NCBI RefSeq assembly: GCF_036250695.1
Contig: NZ_CP109427.1
Span: 7,192,001-7,256,000 of the forward strand
DNA: 64,000 nt
From: Streptomyces sp. NBC_01497
Lineage (GTDB): Bacteria; Actinomycetota; Actinomycetes; Streptomycetales; Streptomycetaceae
Direction of reading: 5' to 3'
The position numbers and the translations under genes are program-made. Under the pieces are notes generated by a model that was not told the origin of the DNA, searched no databases, and was given only the letters and a program-made list of their open reading frames with translations. Below are positions 42,431-51,195 of this stretch, piece after piece. Position 1 is the first letter of the stretch. Every line of letters begins with the position of its first letter.

Positions 42431-42580
42431 CCCGCCAGGGCCGCCGGTGCGGCGGCCGACGGGTCCTTCCCGGGCCGTGCGCGTTCGACGGGGACGCCGT
42501 ACGGGCGCGAGGCGCGGCGTCCCGCGCCCGCTCCTTCCGTGCCGTCCTGCCGTGCCCCCGTCCTGCCGTCCCGCGTACAT
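42431..42580. other. Intergenic region after the phosphatase
   Basis: Together with the elements at 42581-42691 this forms a gap of about 400 bp before the alpha-galactosidase gene. No gene is visible; a terminator and a promoter are listed separately. Confidence 0.45.
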
Positions 42581-42610
42581 CCGTGCCCCGTACATCCGTG
42601 CGGGGCACGG
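42581..42610 (+). terminator. Hairpin between the phosphatase and alpha-galactosidase genes
   Basis: CCGTGCCCC (42581-42589) and GGGGCACGG (42602-42610) form a 9-bp stem with a 12-nt loop. A repeated GTACATCCGTGC overlaps it. Confidence 0.55.
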
Positions 42611-42661
42611 GCGTTGGACAGGGATGTCAGCCACGGGCGGATCCCGCGGTACGCACGCATC

Positions 42662-42691
42662 TTGTCAAAGCCACGTCAGGGCTCTTACCGT
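42662..42691 (+). promoter_or_regulatory. Sigma-HrdB-like promoter for the alpha-galactosidase gene
   Basis: TTGTCA (42662-42667), 18 bp, TACCGT (42686-42691, matching TAnnnT). This would leave a 5' untranslated region of about 140 nt before the ATG at 42839. Confidence 0.45.
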
Positions 42692-42838
42692 GTGGCGGCG
42701 TAAGAAAATGCTCGACTCTGTTGTATTCCGTTGATTTCAAGGGGCGCACGCTCCTGCAGTGCCAGGTGTCCGCACACATCCGCACGCGTCCCCGGGCGGC
42801 CGCTCGCCCGTGGGGCACAGCGAACAGAGGAATCCGCC

Positions 42839-44872
42839 ATGCCAAGATCCGTCCGCAGGCTGCTCGCCTGCGTGACCGCCGGTGCGCTCTGGGCAGGCCT
42901 GCCGGCCCTCGCGGCCGTGACCACGGACGTCGCCGTCACCGCGACACCCGCCGCAGCACTGGACAACCACCTCGCCCTGACCCCGCCGATGGGCTTCAAC
43001 GACTGGAACTCCTTCGGCTGCGACGTCGACGAGGCGCTGATCAAGCAGACGGCCGACTACTTCGTCAGCTCCGGCCTCAAGGACGCCGGTTACACGTACG
43101 TCAACATCGACGACTGCTGGCAGACACACAGCCGCGACGCGGACGGACGGCTCGTACCCGACCCGGTGAAGTTCCCCGACGGCATCAAGGGCACCGCCGA
43201 CTACGTCCACTCCAAGGGCCTCAAGCTCGGCATCTACGAGGACGCCGGCACCGCGACCTGCGCCGGGTACCCCGGCAGCCTCGGCCACGAGGGCACGGAC
43301 GCGCAGACGTTCGCTGACTGGGGCGTCGACTACCTCAAGTACGACAACTGCAACAACAACAGCGACGGCTCCCGCGCGGACTACGTCAAGCGCTACACCG
43401 CCATGCGCGACGCGCTCGCCGCCACCGGCCGGCCGATCGTCTACTCGCTGTGCGAATGGGGCGAGCAGTCCCCGTGGGAATGGGCCGGGGACGTCGGCAA
43501 CTCCTGGCGTACGACCGGCGACATCAGCGACAACTGGTCGAGCATGCTCTCGATCGCCCAGAGCAACATGCCGCTCGCCCCGGCGGCGGGACCGGGCCAC
43601 TGGAACGACCCCGACATGCTGGAGGTCGGCAACGGGGGCATGACCGACACCGAGTACCGCAGCCACTTCTCACTGTGGTCGATGATGGACTCACCGCTGC
43701 TGATCGGCACCGACCTGCGCAAGGCCACGCCGCAGACCCTGGCGATCCTCAACAACAAGGACGTCATCGCCCTCGACCAGGACCCGTTGGGCAAGCAGGC
43801 CACCGTGCTGTCGTCGGACGGCGACCGCTACGTGATGACGAAGCAGCTCGCGAACGGTGACCGCGCCGTCGCCCTGTTCAACGCGGGCGACCAGGCGCAG
43901 CCGATCTCCACCACCGCCACCGCGGCCGGCCTTCCCCGGCACGCCAGTTACGCGGTCACCGACCTGTGGAGCCACACCGCGTACAACTCCGCCGGGACCC
44001 TGGCGGCGACCGTGCCCGCCCACGGCACCGTGCTGCTCCGCGTCAGCGGCAGCGCCGTCGCGGGCGCCGGGGCGCTCCTCGACCCGCCGCTGCTCGACAC
44101 CGGCCTCTCCCACACACCCGGCGCCCTCCAGCCCGGTCAGAGCGGCACCGTCGACACGTACGCCACCGACCTGGGAGTACTGCCGGCCTCCCGTGTGAGC
44201 GTCACCCTGCACGCCCCGGACGGCTGGACGGCCAAGGCGACGGGTGCCGCCGAGGGCGCCGTCCTCCTGAAGGGCAGAACGCTCACCACGCCCTGGCGGG
44301 TGAGTGCCCCGGCCGGCACGAAACCCGGCTACTACCCGCTGACCGGCACCGTCTCGTACACCGGCATCCCCGGCCGGGCACGCGTCACCTCACCGCTCAC
44401 CGGCAGCGTCCTCGTGGCGGTGCCGCCGTCCTCCGGTACGAGCGCCCTCAGCGATCTCGACTGGGTCTCCGCCACCAACGGCTGGGGACCGGTCGAGAAG
44501 GACCGGAGCAACGGCGAGACGGCGGCGGGCGACGGGAACCCGATCACCATCGGTGGCCAGGTCTATGCGAAGGGTCTCGGCACCAACGCGCCGAGCGCCG
44601 TCACCTACTACCTCGGCGGGGGATGCACGACGCTCGACGCGACCGTCGGCGTGGACGACGAGAAGGACGGCAAGGGAAGCGTGGAGTTCGAGGTCGAGGC
44701 CGACGGCAAGCAGGTGGCCGACAGCGGCGTCCTGCACAACGCCGACGGCGCGAAGCAACTGCACGCGGACGTCACGGGAGCCGACAGTGTCCGTCTCGTC
44801 GTCACGGACGGCGGCGACGGCACCGACAGCGACCACGCGGACTGGGCGGACCCGCAGGTCACCTGCGACTGA
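42839..44872 (+). CDS. Secreted alpha-galactosidase, GH27, with a C-terminal NPCBM domain
   Basis: This 677-residue exported enzyme has a signal peptide (1-40, ending TATPAAA). The GH27 barrel starts LALTPPMGFNDWNSFGCDVD, with the nucleophile Asp169 in YLKYDNCNN and the acid/base Asp in WNDPDML (255-261). A C-terminal beta-sandwich domain of the barrel family follows. Residues about 435-535 form an alpha-galactosidase-associated NEW3-type linker domain (VSVTLHAPDGWTAKA), and about 540-677 an NPCBM carbohydrate-binding domain (DLDWVSATNGWGPVEKDRSN to ...DHADWADPQVTCD). It removes terminal alpha-galactose from galacto-oligosaccharides or galactomannan. The ATG follows AGAGGAATCC. Confidence 0.93.
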   Translation: MPRSVRRLLACVTAGALWAGLPALAAVTTDVAVTATPAAALDNHLALTPPMGFNDWNSFGCDVDEALIKQTADYFVSSGLKDAGYTYVNIDDCWQTHSRDADGRLVPDPVKFPDGIKGTADYVHSKGLKLGIYEDAGTATCAGYPGSLGHEGTDAQTFADWGVDYLKYDNCNNNSDGSRADYVKRYTAMRDALAATGRPIVYSLCEWGEQSPWEWAGDVGNSWRTTGDISDNWSSMLSIAQSNMPLAPAAGPGHWNDPDMLEVGNGGMTDTEYRSHFSLWSMMDSPLLIGTDLRKATPQTLAILNNKDVIALDQDPLGKQATVLSSDGDRYVMTKQLANGDRAVALFNAGDQAQPISTTATAAGLPRHASYAVTDLWSHTAYNSAGTLAATVPAHGTVLLRVSGSAVAGAGALLDPPLLDTGLSHTPGALQPGQSGTVDTYATDLGVLPASRVSVTLHAPDGWTAKATGAAEGAVLLKGRTLTTPWRVSAPAGTKPGYYPLTGTVSYTGIPGRARVTSPLTGSVLVAVPPSSGTSALSDLDWVSATNGWGPVEKDRSNGETAAGDGNPITIGGQVYAKGLGTNAPSAVTYYLGGGCTTLDATVGVDDEKDGKGSVEFEVEADGKQVADSGVLHNADGAKQLHADVTGADSVRLVVTDGGDGTDSDHADWADPQVTCD

Positions 44873-44893
44873 GGGGTCCGTTCCACGACGCCG

Positions 44894-44931
44894 GCCAGGA
44901 GGCCGCGGCCCGTCAGCCGCGGCCTCCTGGC
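44894..44931 (+). terminator. Strong terminator after the alpha-galactosidase gene
   Basis: GCCAGGAGGCCGCGG (44894-44908) and CCGCGGCCTCCTGGC (44917-44931) form a perfect 15-bp stem with an 8-nt loop. Confidence 0.85.
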
Positions 44932-45008
44932 ACGTGTCCCCCGGATCGGGGGCCATCGACTCCGCCGGGCCGGGTAGCCGGATGCCAGGCTCACTCAAGG
45001 AGGACATC

Positions 45009-45476
45009 ATGCGTGAATCGGAGGTACGGGCCGTGGGGTGGGCCCGGTCGCTGCCCCTGACCAGCGGGGTACGGGCGGCCCGGCACTGGGCGCGGGAGCA
45101 CCTGGAGACGCTTCGCTGGACCGAAAGCGCCCCGGACACCGTGGACGCCGTGCTGCTGACGGTCTCCGAACTCGTCACCAACGCCCATGTGCACGCGCGC
45201 AGCAGCGCTCAGCTCGTGCTGACCTGGGACACCGACTGCCTGCACGTGAGTGTGCACGACGCGTCCCCGCGGCTGCCGCAGGCCAGGCCGCCGAGCGAGG
45301 ACCGCCTCGGTGGCCGGGGCATGTACCTCGTCGAGGCGCTCGCCGACAGCTGGGAGACGCGGCCCTGCCCGAACGGTAAGACGGTCATCGCGTGCTTCCG
45401 GCCGCCGACGGGCCGGGCCGCGGCGCAGGAGGAGAGCCCGGCGCCCGGCCGGGCGCCGTCGGGCTCCGACGCGTGA
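45009..45476 (+). CDS. ATP-binding anti-sigma-factor-type regulator (HATPase_c)
   Basis: This 155-residue protein matches the small Streptomyces regulators with a GHKL ATPase fold: VDAVLLTVSELVTNAHVHAR carries the N-box (E, N), and DRLGGRGMYLVEALADSWET the G-box. About 25 N-terminal and 35 C-terminal residues flank the domain. Such proteins act as kinases of anti-anti-sigma factors or as anti-sigma factors and are often regulated by SpoIIE phosphatases; two of these are encoded in this window, though not adjacent. The ATG follows a perfect AAGGAGG. Confidence 0.88.
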   Translation: MRESEVRAVGWARSLPLTSGVRAARHWAREHLETLRWTESAPDTVDAVLLTVSELVTNAHVHARSSAQLVLTWDTDCLHVSVHDASPRLPQARPPSEDRLGGRGMYLVEALADSWETRPCPNGKTVIACFRPPTGRAAAQEESPAPGRAPSGSDA

Positions 45477-45552
45477 GGTGACGCGGGTCTCTTGAGAGAG
45501 TCTTGGCCCGTCCCGCAGGTGTGGACGGCCGTTGCCCGGAAACCCGGCACGT

Positions 45553-47136
45553 GTGACGCGCATAGGTTTGGTGGTTCTCTCGGTGGTGGCGGCGCTGGCC
45601 GCGGTAGGTCTCGCGGTGGGGGACTCCCCGTGGTGGTGGTTCGCCGGTGTCCCTCTCGTCCTGCTGGGCCTGCTCGGTGTGTACGACCTCCTGCAGCGCA
45701 AGCACACGGTGCTGCGCAACTATCCGGTCGTCGGACATGCCCGGTTCCTGATGGAGAGCATCCGCCCGGAGATGCAGCAGTACTTCGTGGAGCGGAACTT
45801 CGACGGCCGCCCCTTCGACCGGGACACACGCAGCATCGTCTACCAGCGCGCGAAGGGCACGGACGCCGAGGAACCGTTCGGCACGGAACGCGACGTGTAC
45901 CAGAGCGGTCACGAGTTCCTGGTGCCGTCGATGGCCCCCCTGCCGGTGGCCGACACGCCGCCCCGTGTGCGGATCGGCGGGCCCGACTGCACCCGGCCCT
46001 ACGACATGGCGCTGCTGAACGTGTCGGCCATGAGCTTCGGCTCCCTGTCCGCGAACGCCGTCCTGGCGCTCAACGGGGGCGCCGCGGCAGGCGGTTTCGC
46101 CCACGACACCGGCGAGGGCGGACTGTCGGAGTACCACCTGCGCCCGGGCGGCGACATCGTCTGGGAGATCGGCACCGGCTACTTCGGCTGCCGCACCGAG
46201 GACGGGGACTTCGACCCCGCGCAGTTCGCCGAGAAGGCGGCGCACGACAACGTCAAGTGCGTCTCGCTCAAGCTCTCGCAGGGCGCGAAACCGGGCATCG
46301 GCGGCGTGCTGCCGGGCGCGAAGGTCAACGCCGAGATCGCGAGCGTACGAGGTGTCCCCCAGGGCGAGACCGTCGTCTCGCCGCCCTACCACCGGGTGTT
46401 CTCCACCCCGCGCGAGCTGGTCCGCTTCGTCGCGCGGATGCGGGAACTGTCCGGTGGCAAGCCGGCCGGGTTCAAGATCTGTCCTGGGTCGCGGCAGCAG
46501 TTCCTCGCCGTGTGCAAGGCGATGCTGCAGGAGGGCACGACACCCGACTTCATCATCGTGGACGGCGCCGAGGGAGGTACGGGCGCGGCACCCCTGGAGT
46601 TCGCCGACCATCTCGGCACCCCCCTCACCGAGGGTCTGCTCACCGTGCACAACGCCCTCGTCGGCACGGGGCTGCGGGACCGGATCAAGGTGGGCGCGAG
46701 CGGGAAGATCGCGACCGGCGCCGACCTGGTCAAACGGCTCGCGCAGGGCGCCGACTACGGCAACGCGGCGCGCGCGATGATGTTCGCCGTGGGCTGCATC
46801 CAGGCGCAGCGCTGCCACACCAACACCTGCCCCACCGGCGTCACCACGCAGGACCCGCGCCGGGCCCGCGCACTCGACGTCGGGGACAAGACCCAGCGGG
46901 TCCGGCGCCTCCAGGAGGCGACGGTGGCGGGCGCGCTGCAGATCATGGCGTCCATGGGCGTCCGCGACCCGGCGCACCTGCGCCCGCACATGCTGCGCCG
47001 GCGCGTCGACCCGGGGACCGTGCTCTCCTACGAGGAGCTCTACGAGTGGCTCACCCCCGGCGAGCTGCTGAGCGAACCGCCGACCGCCTGGGCCGCCGAC
47101 TGGGAGGCCGCCGACCCCGACCGGTTCACCGTGTGA
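45553..47136 (+). CDS. FMN-binding glutamate synthase-like membrane protein (GltB domain)
   Basis: This protein of about 527 residues starts with two hydrophobic segments (IGLVVLSVVAALAAVGLAV, WWWFAGVPLVLLGLLGVYDLL), so it is probably anchored in the membrane. The remaining 450 residues form an FMN-binding glutamate synthase domain: MSFGSLSANAVLALNGGAA, AHDTGEGGLSEYHLRPGGD, IIVDGAEGGTGAAPLEF, and the Cys-rich CIQAQRCHTNTCPTGV for an iron-sulfur site. It is not part of a complete GOGAT, since no amidotransferase or small-subunit gene is near. GTG at 45553 or TTG at 45532 may be the start. Substrate unknown. Confidence 0.85.
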   Translation: MTRIGLVVLSVVAALAAVGLAVGDSPWWWFAGVPLVLLGLLGVYDLLQRKHTVLRNYPVVGHARFLMESIRPEMQQYFVERNFDGRPFDRDTRSIVYQRAKGTDAEEPFGTERDVYQSGHEFLVPSMAPLPVADTPPRVRIGGPDCTRPYDMALLNVSAMSFGSLSANAVLALNGGAAAGGFAHDTGEGGLSEYHLRPGGDIVWEIGTGYFGCRTEDGDFDPAQFAEKAAHDNVKCVSLKLSQGAKPGIGGVLPGAKVNAEIASVRGVPQGETVVSPPYHRVFSTPRELVRFVARMRELSGGKPAGFKICPGSRQQFLAVCKAMLQEGTTPDFIIVDGAEGGTGAAPLEFADHLGTPLTEGLLTVHNALVGTGLRDRIKVGASGKIATGADLVKRLAQGADYGNAARAMMFAVGCIQAQRCHTNTCPTGVTTQDPRRARALDVGDKTQRVRRLQEATVAGALQIMASMGVRDPAHLRPHMLRRRVDPGTVLSYEELYEWLTPGELLSEPPTAWAADWEAADPDRFTV

Positions 47137-47306
47137 GCCGGGTGAGTCCGCCAAGGGGCGTGCGCAGCCCGGGGACGCGCCTCGTCCGAGCGGACGCGGG
47201 GCCGGCAGGCCCGGGTCGCGGGGGACCGCGCTCCGACCGCTTCCTGACGGATGACTATCTCTTTTGCACGCCCAAGCTGATTCTTGTGTTCGAGTTGGAG
47301 GAATTC

Positions 47307-49184
47307 GTGGCCCGCACCGTAGCCCGCGTCATCGTCGACGCCTTCAGTGAACTCGGCGTCCGCCAGGTGTTCGGCGTCGTCGGGGACGCGCTCAACCCGC
47401 TGACCGACGCCATCCGCACCACCGAGGACGTGGAGTGGGTGGGGTGCCGCCACGAGGAGGCGGCGGCCTTCGCCGCCAGTGCGCAGTCCCAGCTCACCGG
47501 GAACCTCGGCGTGTGCATGGGGACGGTCGGACCCGGCTCCGTCCACCTGCTCAACGGTCTCTACGACGCGGCCAAGAGCCACACCCCCGTACTGGCGATC
47601 GCCGGCCAGGTGGCGCTGCCGGAGATGGGCGGCGACTCCTTCCAGGAGGTCGACAACGACGCCCTGTTCAGTGACGTAGCGGTCTTCCGCGCCACCATCT
47701 CCTCACCGGACCAGCTGCCCGCGATGCTGGAGTCAGCCGTACGCAACGCGCTCGGCCGCAAGGGGGTCGCCGTCCTCACGGTGCCCGCGGACATCGGGGG
47801 CCGGGAACTGGGAACGGACCGGCCCGCCCGCTTCTCGCTCAGTTCCACGGTGACCCGGCCCGAGGAGAGCGCCGTACGCGACGCCGTGAGGCTCCTCGAC
47901 AGCGCGGAACGCGTCACCCTGCTCGTCGGCAAGGGCGCCCGCGCCGCCCGCGCGGACGTCCTCGCGCTCGCCGACCGGCTGGCGGCCCCGATGGTGCTGA
48001 CCCTGAAGGCGAAGGAGGGATTCGAGGGGCCGGACAACGCCTTCCAGGTCGGCCAGACCGGCCTGATCGGCAATCCCGCTGCGGCCTCCGCGCTGCACGA
48101 CGCCGACACCCTGCTCCTGCTGGGTACCGACTTCCCCTACCGGGAGTGGTATCCGCAGGGCAGGACCGTCATCCAGGTGGACACCGACCCCGCGCACATC
48201 GGGCGCCGCGTCCCCGTCGCGGCCGGGCTCGTCGGCGATGTCGGCGCCACGGTTCGCGACCTGCTGCACTACCTGCGCCAAGAGGGCGGCGGGAACCAGG
48301 GGAGTGCTGAGGGCGCGGACCCGGGACGTACGGACACGGCGGGCACCGGCCGGACGGCCGTGGACCCGGGAGGCGAGGGCCCGGCGCTCACCGGCACCGC
48401 CCCGGCGCACAAGGTCCGCGACCGCAAGCATCTGGACCGCGCCCGCGAGCACTTCGTGCACTGGCAGGAGGGCCAGGCGCGGCTCGCCGATCCGCGCCAC
48501 GACAAGGGCGGTGTCGGCCGGATCCGCTCAGCGCTGGACAACCGGGAGCACGACATCCGGCCCGAGGCGCTCGCGACGGCCGTCGACCGGATCGCCGCCG
48601 ATGACGCGATCTTCACCTCCGACACGGGGATGGCCACGGTCTGGCTCTCCCGGCTGGTCGAGATGCGCGGTACGCGCCGCCTGATCGGCTCGTACAACCT
48701 CGGCTCCATGGCGAACGCCATGCCGCACGCGCTCGGAGCGCAGTGCCTGGACCGGGAGCGGCAGGTGGTGGCGTTCTGCGGGGACGGCGGGCTGAGCATG
48801 CTCCTCGGCGACCTGATGACGCTCAAGACGGCCCGACTGCCCGTCAAACTGGTCGTCTTCGACAACCGTCGTCTGGGCATGGTCAAGCTGGAGCAGGAGC
48901 AGGCGGGGCTCCCGGAGTTCGGCACGGTGCTCGACAACCCCGACTTCGCGGCGGTCGCCACGGCCATGGGCATCACCGGCATCCGGGTGAGTGACCCGGC
49001 GGATCTGGAGGAGTCCGTGCGCAGGGCGTTCGACACGCCCGGCCCGGTGCTGCTCGACGTCCTTACAAATCCCGATGAGATCGCCGTCCCCGCCAAGCCG
49101 ACGGCGGAGCAGGGCTGGGGCTTCGCGGTGGCCAAGGTCAAGGAGATCGTCCGGGGGCACGGCGGCGACGCGGCCACGGGCTGA
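47307..49184 (+). CDS. ThDP-dependent pyruvate oxidase/dehydrogenase (PoxB-like)
   Basis: This 625-residue enzyme has the three ThDP-enzyme domains: N-terminal PYR with catalytic Glu50 in CRHEEAAAFAA, a middle nucleotide-binding domain (LLVGKGARAARADVLALADRL), and a C-terminal PP domain with GDGGLSMLLGDLMTLKTARL and FDNRRLGM. Highest resemblance is to PoxB and acetolactate-synthase-like enzymes that release acetate or acetyl-phosphate. Residues about 335-375 form an insertion of Gly, Asp and Thr repeats (GADPGRTDTAGTGRTAVDPG) before HKVRDRKHLDRARE. Start is GTG at 47307 after TTGGAGGAATTC. It follows the GltB-like gene after 170 bp and might share its transcript. Confidence 0.88.
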   Translation: MARTVARVIVDAFSELGVRQVFGVVGDALNPLTDAIRTTEDVEWVGCRHEEAAAFAASAQSQLTGNLGVCMGTVGPGSVHLLNGLYDAAKSHTPVLAIAGQVALPEMGGDSFQEVDNDALFSDVAVFRATISSPDQLPAMLESAVRNALGRKGVAVLTVPADIGGRELGTDRPARFSLSSTVTRPEESAVRDAVRLLDSAERVTLLVGKGARAARADVLALADRLAAPMVLTLKAKEGFEGPDNAFQVGQTGLIGNPAAASALHDADTLLLLGTDFPYREWYPQGRTVIQVDTDPAHIGRRVPVAAGLVGDVGATVRDLLHYLRQEGGGNQGSAEGADPGRTDTAGTGRTAVDPGGEGPALTGTAPAHKVRDRKHLDRAREHFVHWQEGQARLADPRHDKGGVGRIRSALDNREHDIRPEALATAVDRIAADDAIFTSDTGMATVWLSRLVEMRGTRRLIGSYNLGSMANAMPHALGAQCLDRERQVVAFCGDGGLSMLLGDLMTLKTARLPVKLVVFDNRRLGMVKLEQEQAGLPEFGTVLDNPDFAAVATAMGITGIRVSDPADLEESVRRAFDTPGPVLLDVLTNPDEIAVPAKPTAEQGWGFAVAKVKEIVRGHGGDAATG

Positions 49185-49228
49185 CCGCGCGGTCACAGGT
49201 CCCGGGGACACCGGCCCGGGGGAGGGGC

Positions 49229-49289
49229 GGCGCGGAGCGGGGGCCACCGGGGCGGCTGGTGGGCCGGCCCGGCGGCCCCGCTCCGCGCC
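49229..49289. terminator. Bidirectional hairpin after the PoxB-like gene
   Basis: GGCGCGGAGCGGGG (49229-49242) pairs with CCCCGCTCCGCGCC (49276-49289), 14 bp perfect, loop 33 nt. It lies between convergent genes. Confidence 0.6.
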
Positions 49290-49366
49290 GGACTTGGCCC
49301 CACCCGTCCGTGCCCTGGACGGCTGATCGAGGCTCGCTGTCCGCGGGCACCACGAAGGCCCACTGG

Positions 49367-49753
49367 TCAGAGGGGATCGGTGAACGAGACCGGCTTGCCT
49401 GTGGCGTGGGCGTAGGCGATCTCCCTGCTCGTGGACTCGCCGACATATCCGCCTGGGTTGACGACCAGAACCCGGTCAGCCAGATCGATCTTGCGCAGGT
49501 GGAGGGCGTCCAGCGCGGTCTTCTGCTCGTCGGTGATCAACTCGTCTGCTTCGTGATCCTCGGCGTGCAGGAAGACGCCCGGCGCGACGACGATGGCACC
49601 TGCGAAGGTCAGATCACGGTTCGCCGCGCTCATCTCGTCCACGAACCGGGCAGAGCCGCAGATGCAGACAATCTCAGGTCGGTCGGGCACGGCTCGGTCC
49701 TTCGGGTCGAACGGGAAACCGTCAGTGTACGCGTAGCCCTCACTTACGGGCAT
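49367..49753 (-). CDS. Nucleoside deoxyribosyltransferase-like (DUF4406/SLOG-type) small protein
   Basis: This 128-residue protein begins PEIVCICGSARFVDEM, a Rossmann-like first strand and glycine loop, then AIVVAPGVFLHAED, LHLRKIDLADRVLVVNPGGYVGESTSREIAYAHATGKPVSF. The pattern (SAR/GST loop, IDLAD, GGY(V)G-STSREI) is that of the nucleoside 2-deoxyribosyltransferase-like superfamily, used in phages and bacteria for nucleotide or lysine decarboxylase-like roles. No catalytic Glu near ST(S)REI can be assigned with certainty. The start is ATG at 49753; the frame continues 47 codons upstream without support. It overlaps nothing. Confidence 0.6.
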   Translation of the reverse strand: MPVSEGYAYTDGFPFDPKDRAVPDRPEIVCICGSARFVDEMSAANRDLTFAGAIVVAPGVFLHAEDHEADELITDEQKTALDALHLRKIDLADRVLVVNPGGYVGESTSREIAYAHATGKPVSFTDPL

Positions 49754-49894
49754 CCGGGCCGACAGTTCACGCAGCGAGATGGACGCCACGCGGCTGCACC
49801 GTCGCAGGCGGGAGGTGCGGCCCGTGCTGGGAATGACGCTGCCCGACGCCGACGTCCGGGGTGCACCCGGCTCACCGGCTTCCTTCGCCACCAC

Positions 49895-50407
49895 TCACTG
49901 GGCGGCGTACGGATCCCCGCCGAGCCAGGTGGTGCCGTCCATCAGTTCGCGTACCGCGTCCAGGTGCCCGCTGTGGCAGGCGACTTCGGTCAGTACGTGG
50001 ATCAGGATGTGCCGCACGTCGGGCAGCCGCCAGGTCGGCCAGATCTTCACGGGCCAGGCGGCGGGCTCCTGTTCGGGTCCCGCGGTGGCGAGCACGGCGT
50101 CCGCGCGCGTGATGGCCGCCTGGTAGCCGGCGAAGACCTCTCCGGTGCTCATCCCCTCGGGGACGTACCAGTGCGGCGCCGAACCCGCCCGCAACTGACC
50201 GGCCACATCCGCATCTCCCGCGATCACCCCGGAGAACCAGAAGAGTTCGACATCCAGGGTGAGGTGACGCAGCAACGCCAGACAGCTCCAGCCGCTCGGC
50301 AGTACCGGCCGCCGCAGATCCTCCTCCGTGAGCCCTTCGAGGATGCCGACGACGTGGGCACGCTGACGGTCCAAGGCGGCTTTGAGCGCGTCGAGTCCGG
50401 CGTTCAC
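49895..50407 (-). CDS. DinB-superfamily (DUF664-type) protein
   Basis: This protein of about 170 residues is predicted to be a four-helix bundle: LKAALDRQRAHVVGILEGLT, CLALLRHLTLDVELFWF (metal-ligand His), and DVRHILIHVLTEVACHSGHLDAVREL with the third and fourth His motif (HxxxxH...H). DinB/YfiT proteins bind a divalent metal and often act as thiol-dependent transferases. GTG at 50407 overlaps the stop of the upstream gene by four bases (GTGA), so it is the second gene of a coupled pair; a GTG at 50419 is an alternative start. Confidence 0.8.
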   Translation of the reverse strand: MNAGLDALKAALDRQRAHVVGILEGLTEEDLRRPVLPSGWSCLALLRHLTLDVELFWFSGVIAGDADVAGQLRAGSAPHWYVPEGMSTGEVFAGYQAAITRADAVLATAGPEQEPAAWPVKIWPTWRLPDVRHILIHVLTEVACHSGHLDAVRELMDGTTWLGGDPYAAQ

Positions 50408-50901
50408 CGGGCAGCGCACAGTTCAGCGAGCCGTTCCAGGGTGCCCGCCATCTGTGTCTGCCACCAGGCACGCCCCTCGGTCACTTCCGTGCGTCTGTCC
50501 TCGGGCATGCGCGAACCGTCGAAGGTCTCGGTCACGACCGTGGCCCCTGCTCCGTCGGGGAGCAGGTCGAAGATCCACCGGTGGCCCCACGCGCGGACGG
50601 GCGCGGTGGCGTCCGGGTGTCCGCGACCGGGCCTCGTCTCCCAGCCGATGCGGCGGTCCCGCTCGTACTCCACGATGTGGTTGTTCGTCTCGTACGCGCC
50701 GTAGCGCTCGTAGTGCATCCGCATCACGAAGACATCCCCGACACCGCTCACCGCGCCGCCTCGGACGCAACCGCGCAGCATCCCCGAGCCGTCGAGGTCC
50801 AGATGCCGTCCGGGGTCGCTCAGGATCCCGAAGACCTCCCCCGCACGGGCCCCGATGCGCCGGGACACCGCCACCACGGCCTCGCCTGTCGTACCTGCCA
50901 T
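50404..50901 (-). CDS. SRPBCC (START/AHSA1-like) domain protein
   Basis: This 165-residue protein is of the polyketide cyclase/START helix-grip fold: VVAVSRRIGARAGEVFGILSDPGRHLDLDG at the N-terminus, a beta-sheet core (VGDVFVMRMHYERYGAYETNNHIVEYERDRRIGWET), and a long C-terminal helix (RRTEVTEGRAWWQTQMAGTLERLAEL). It binds a hydrophobic ligand in the cavity. ATG at 50901 follows GGAGGAG. The gene pairs with the DinB-like gene by overlap, a frequent neighbourhood for small stress-response proteins. Confidence 0.85.
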   Translation of the reverse strand: MAGTTGEAVVAVSRRIGARAGEVFGILSDPGRHLDLDGSGMLRGCVRGGAVSGVGDVFVMRMHYERYGAYETNNHIVEYERDRRIGWETRPGRGHPDATAPVRAWGHRWIFDLLPDGAGATVVTETFDGSRMPEDRRTEVTEGRAWWQTQMAGTLERLAELCAAR

Positions 50902-51195
50902 CCCCGCTCCTCCGTCAACCGCAGAGCATCAAAGTGACTGTGACCCGGACGCTACACGGGGGGTATGACAGCGCTCGCTCGGTGTGTTCGCCGGGCCGTC
51001 CACTTCCGGCCGACGCGACGGCGGGTCTGGTGGACCCGGCGCGGCGCCCCCTCCGGCCGACGACGCTCCGTATCGGCACGTGCGGGCCCCACCGCTCCCG
51101 GCCGGCGCCTGTGACCAGGCCGTTTTTGTTGTGTGTTCTTTTGAGGCATCTTTGTCACCTTAAGGACCATATTTCCCTGCGGGAAAGGCGGGCAC

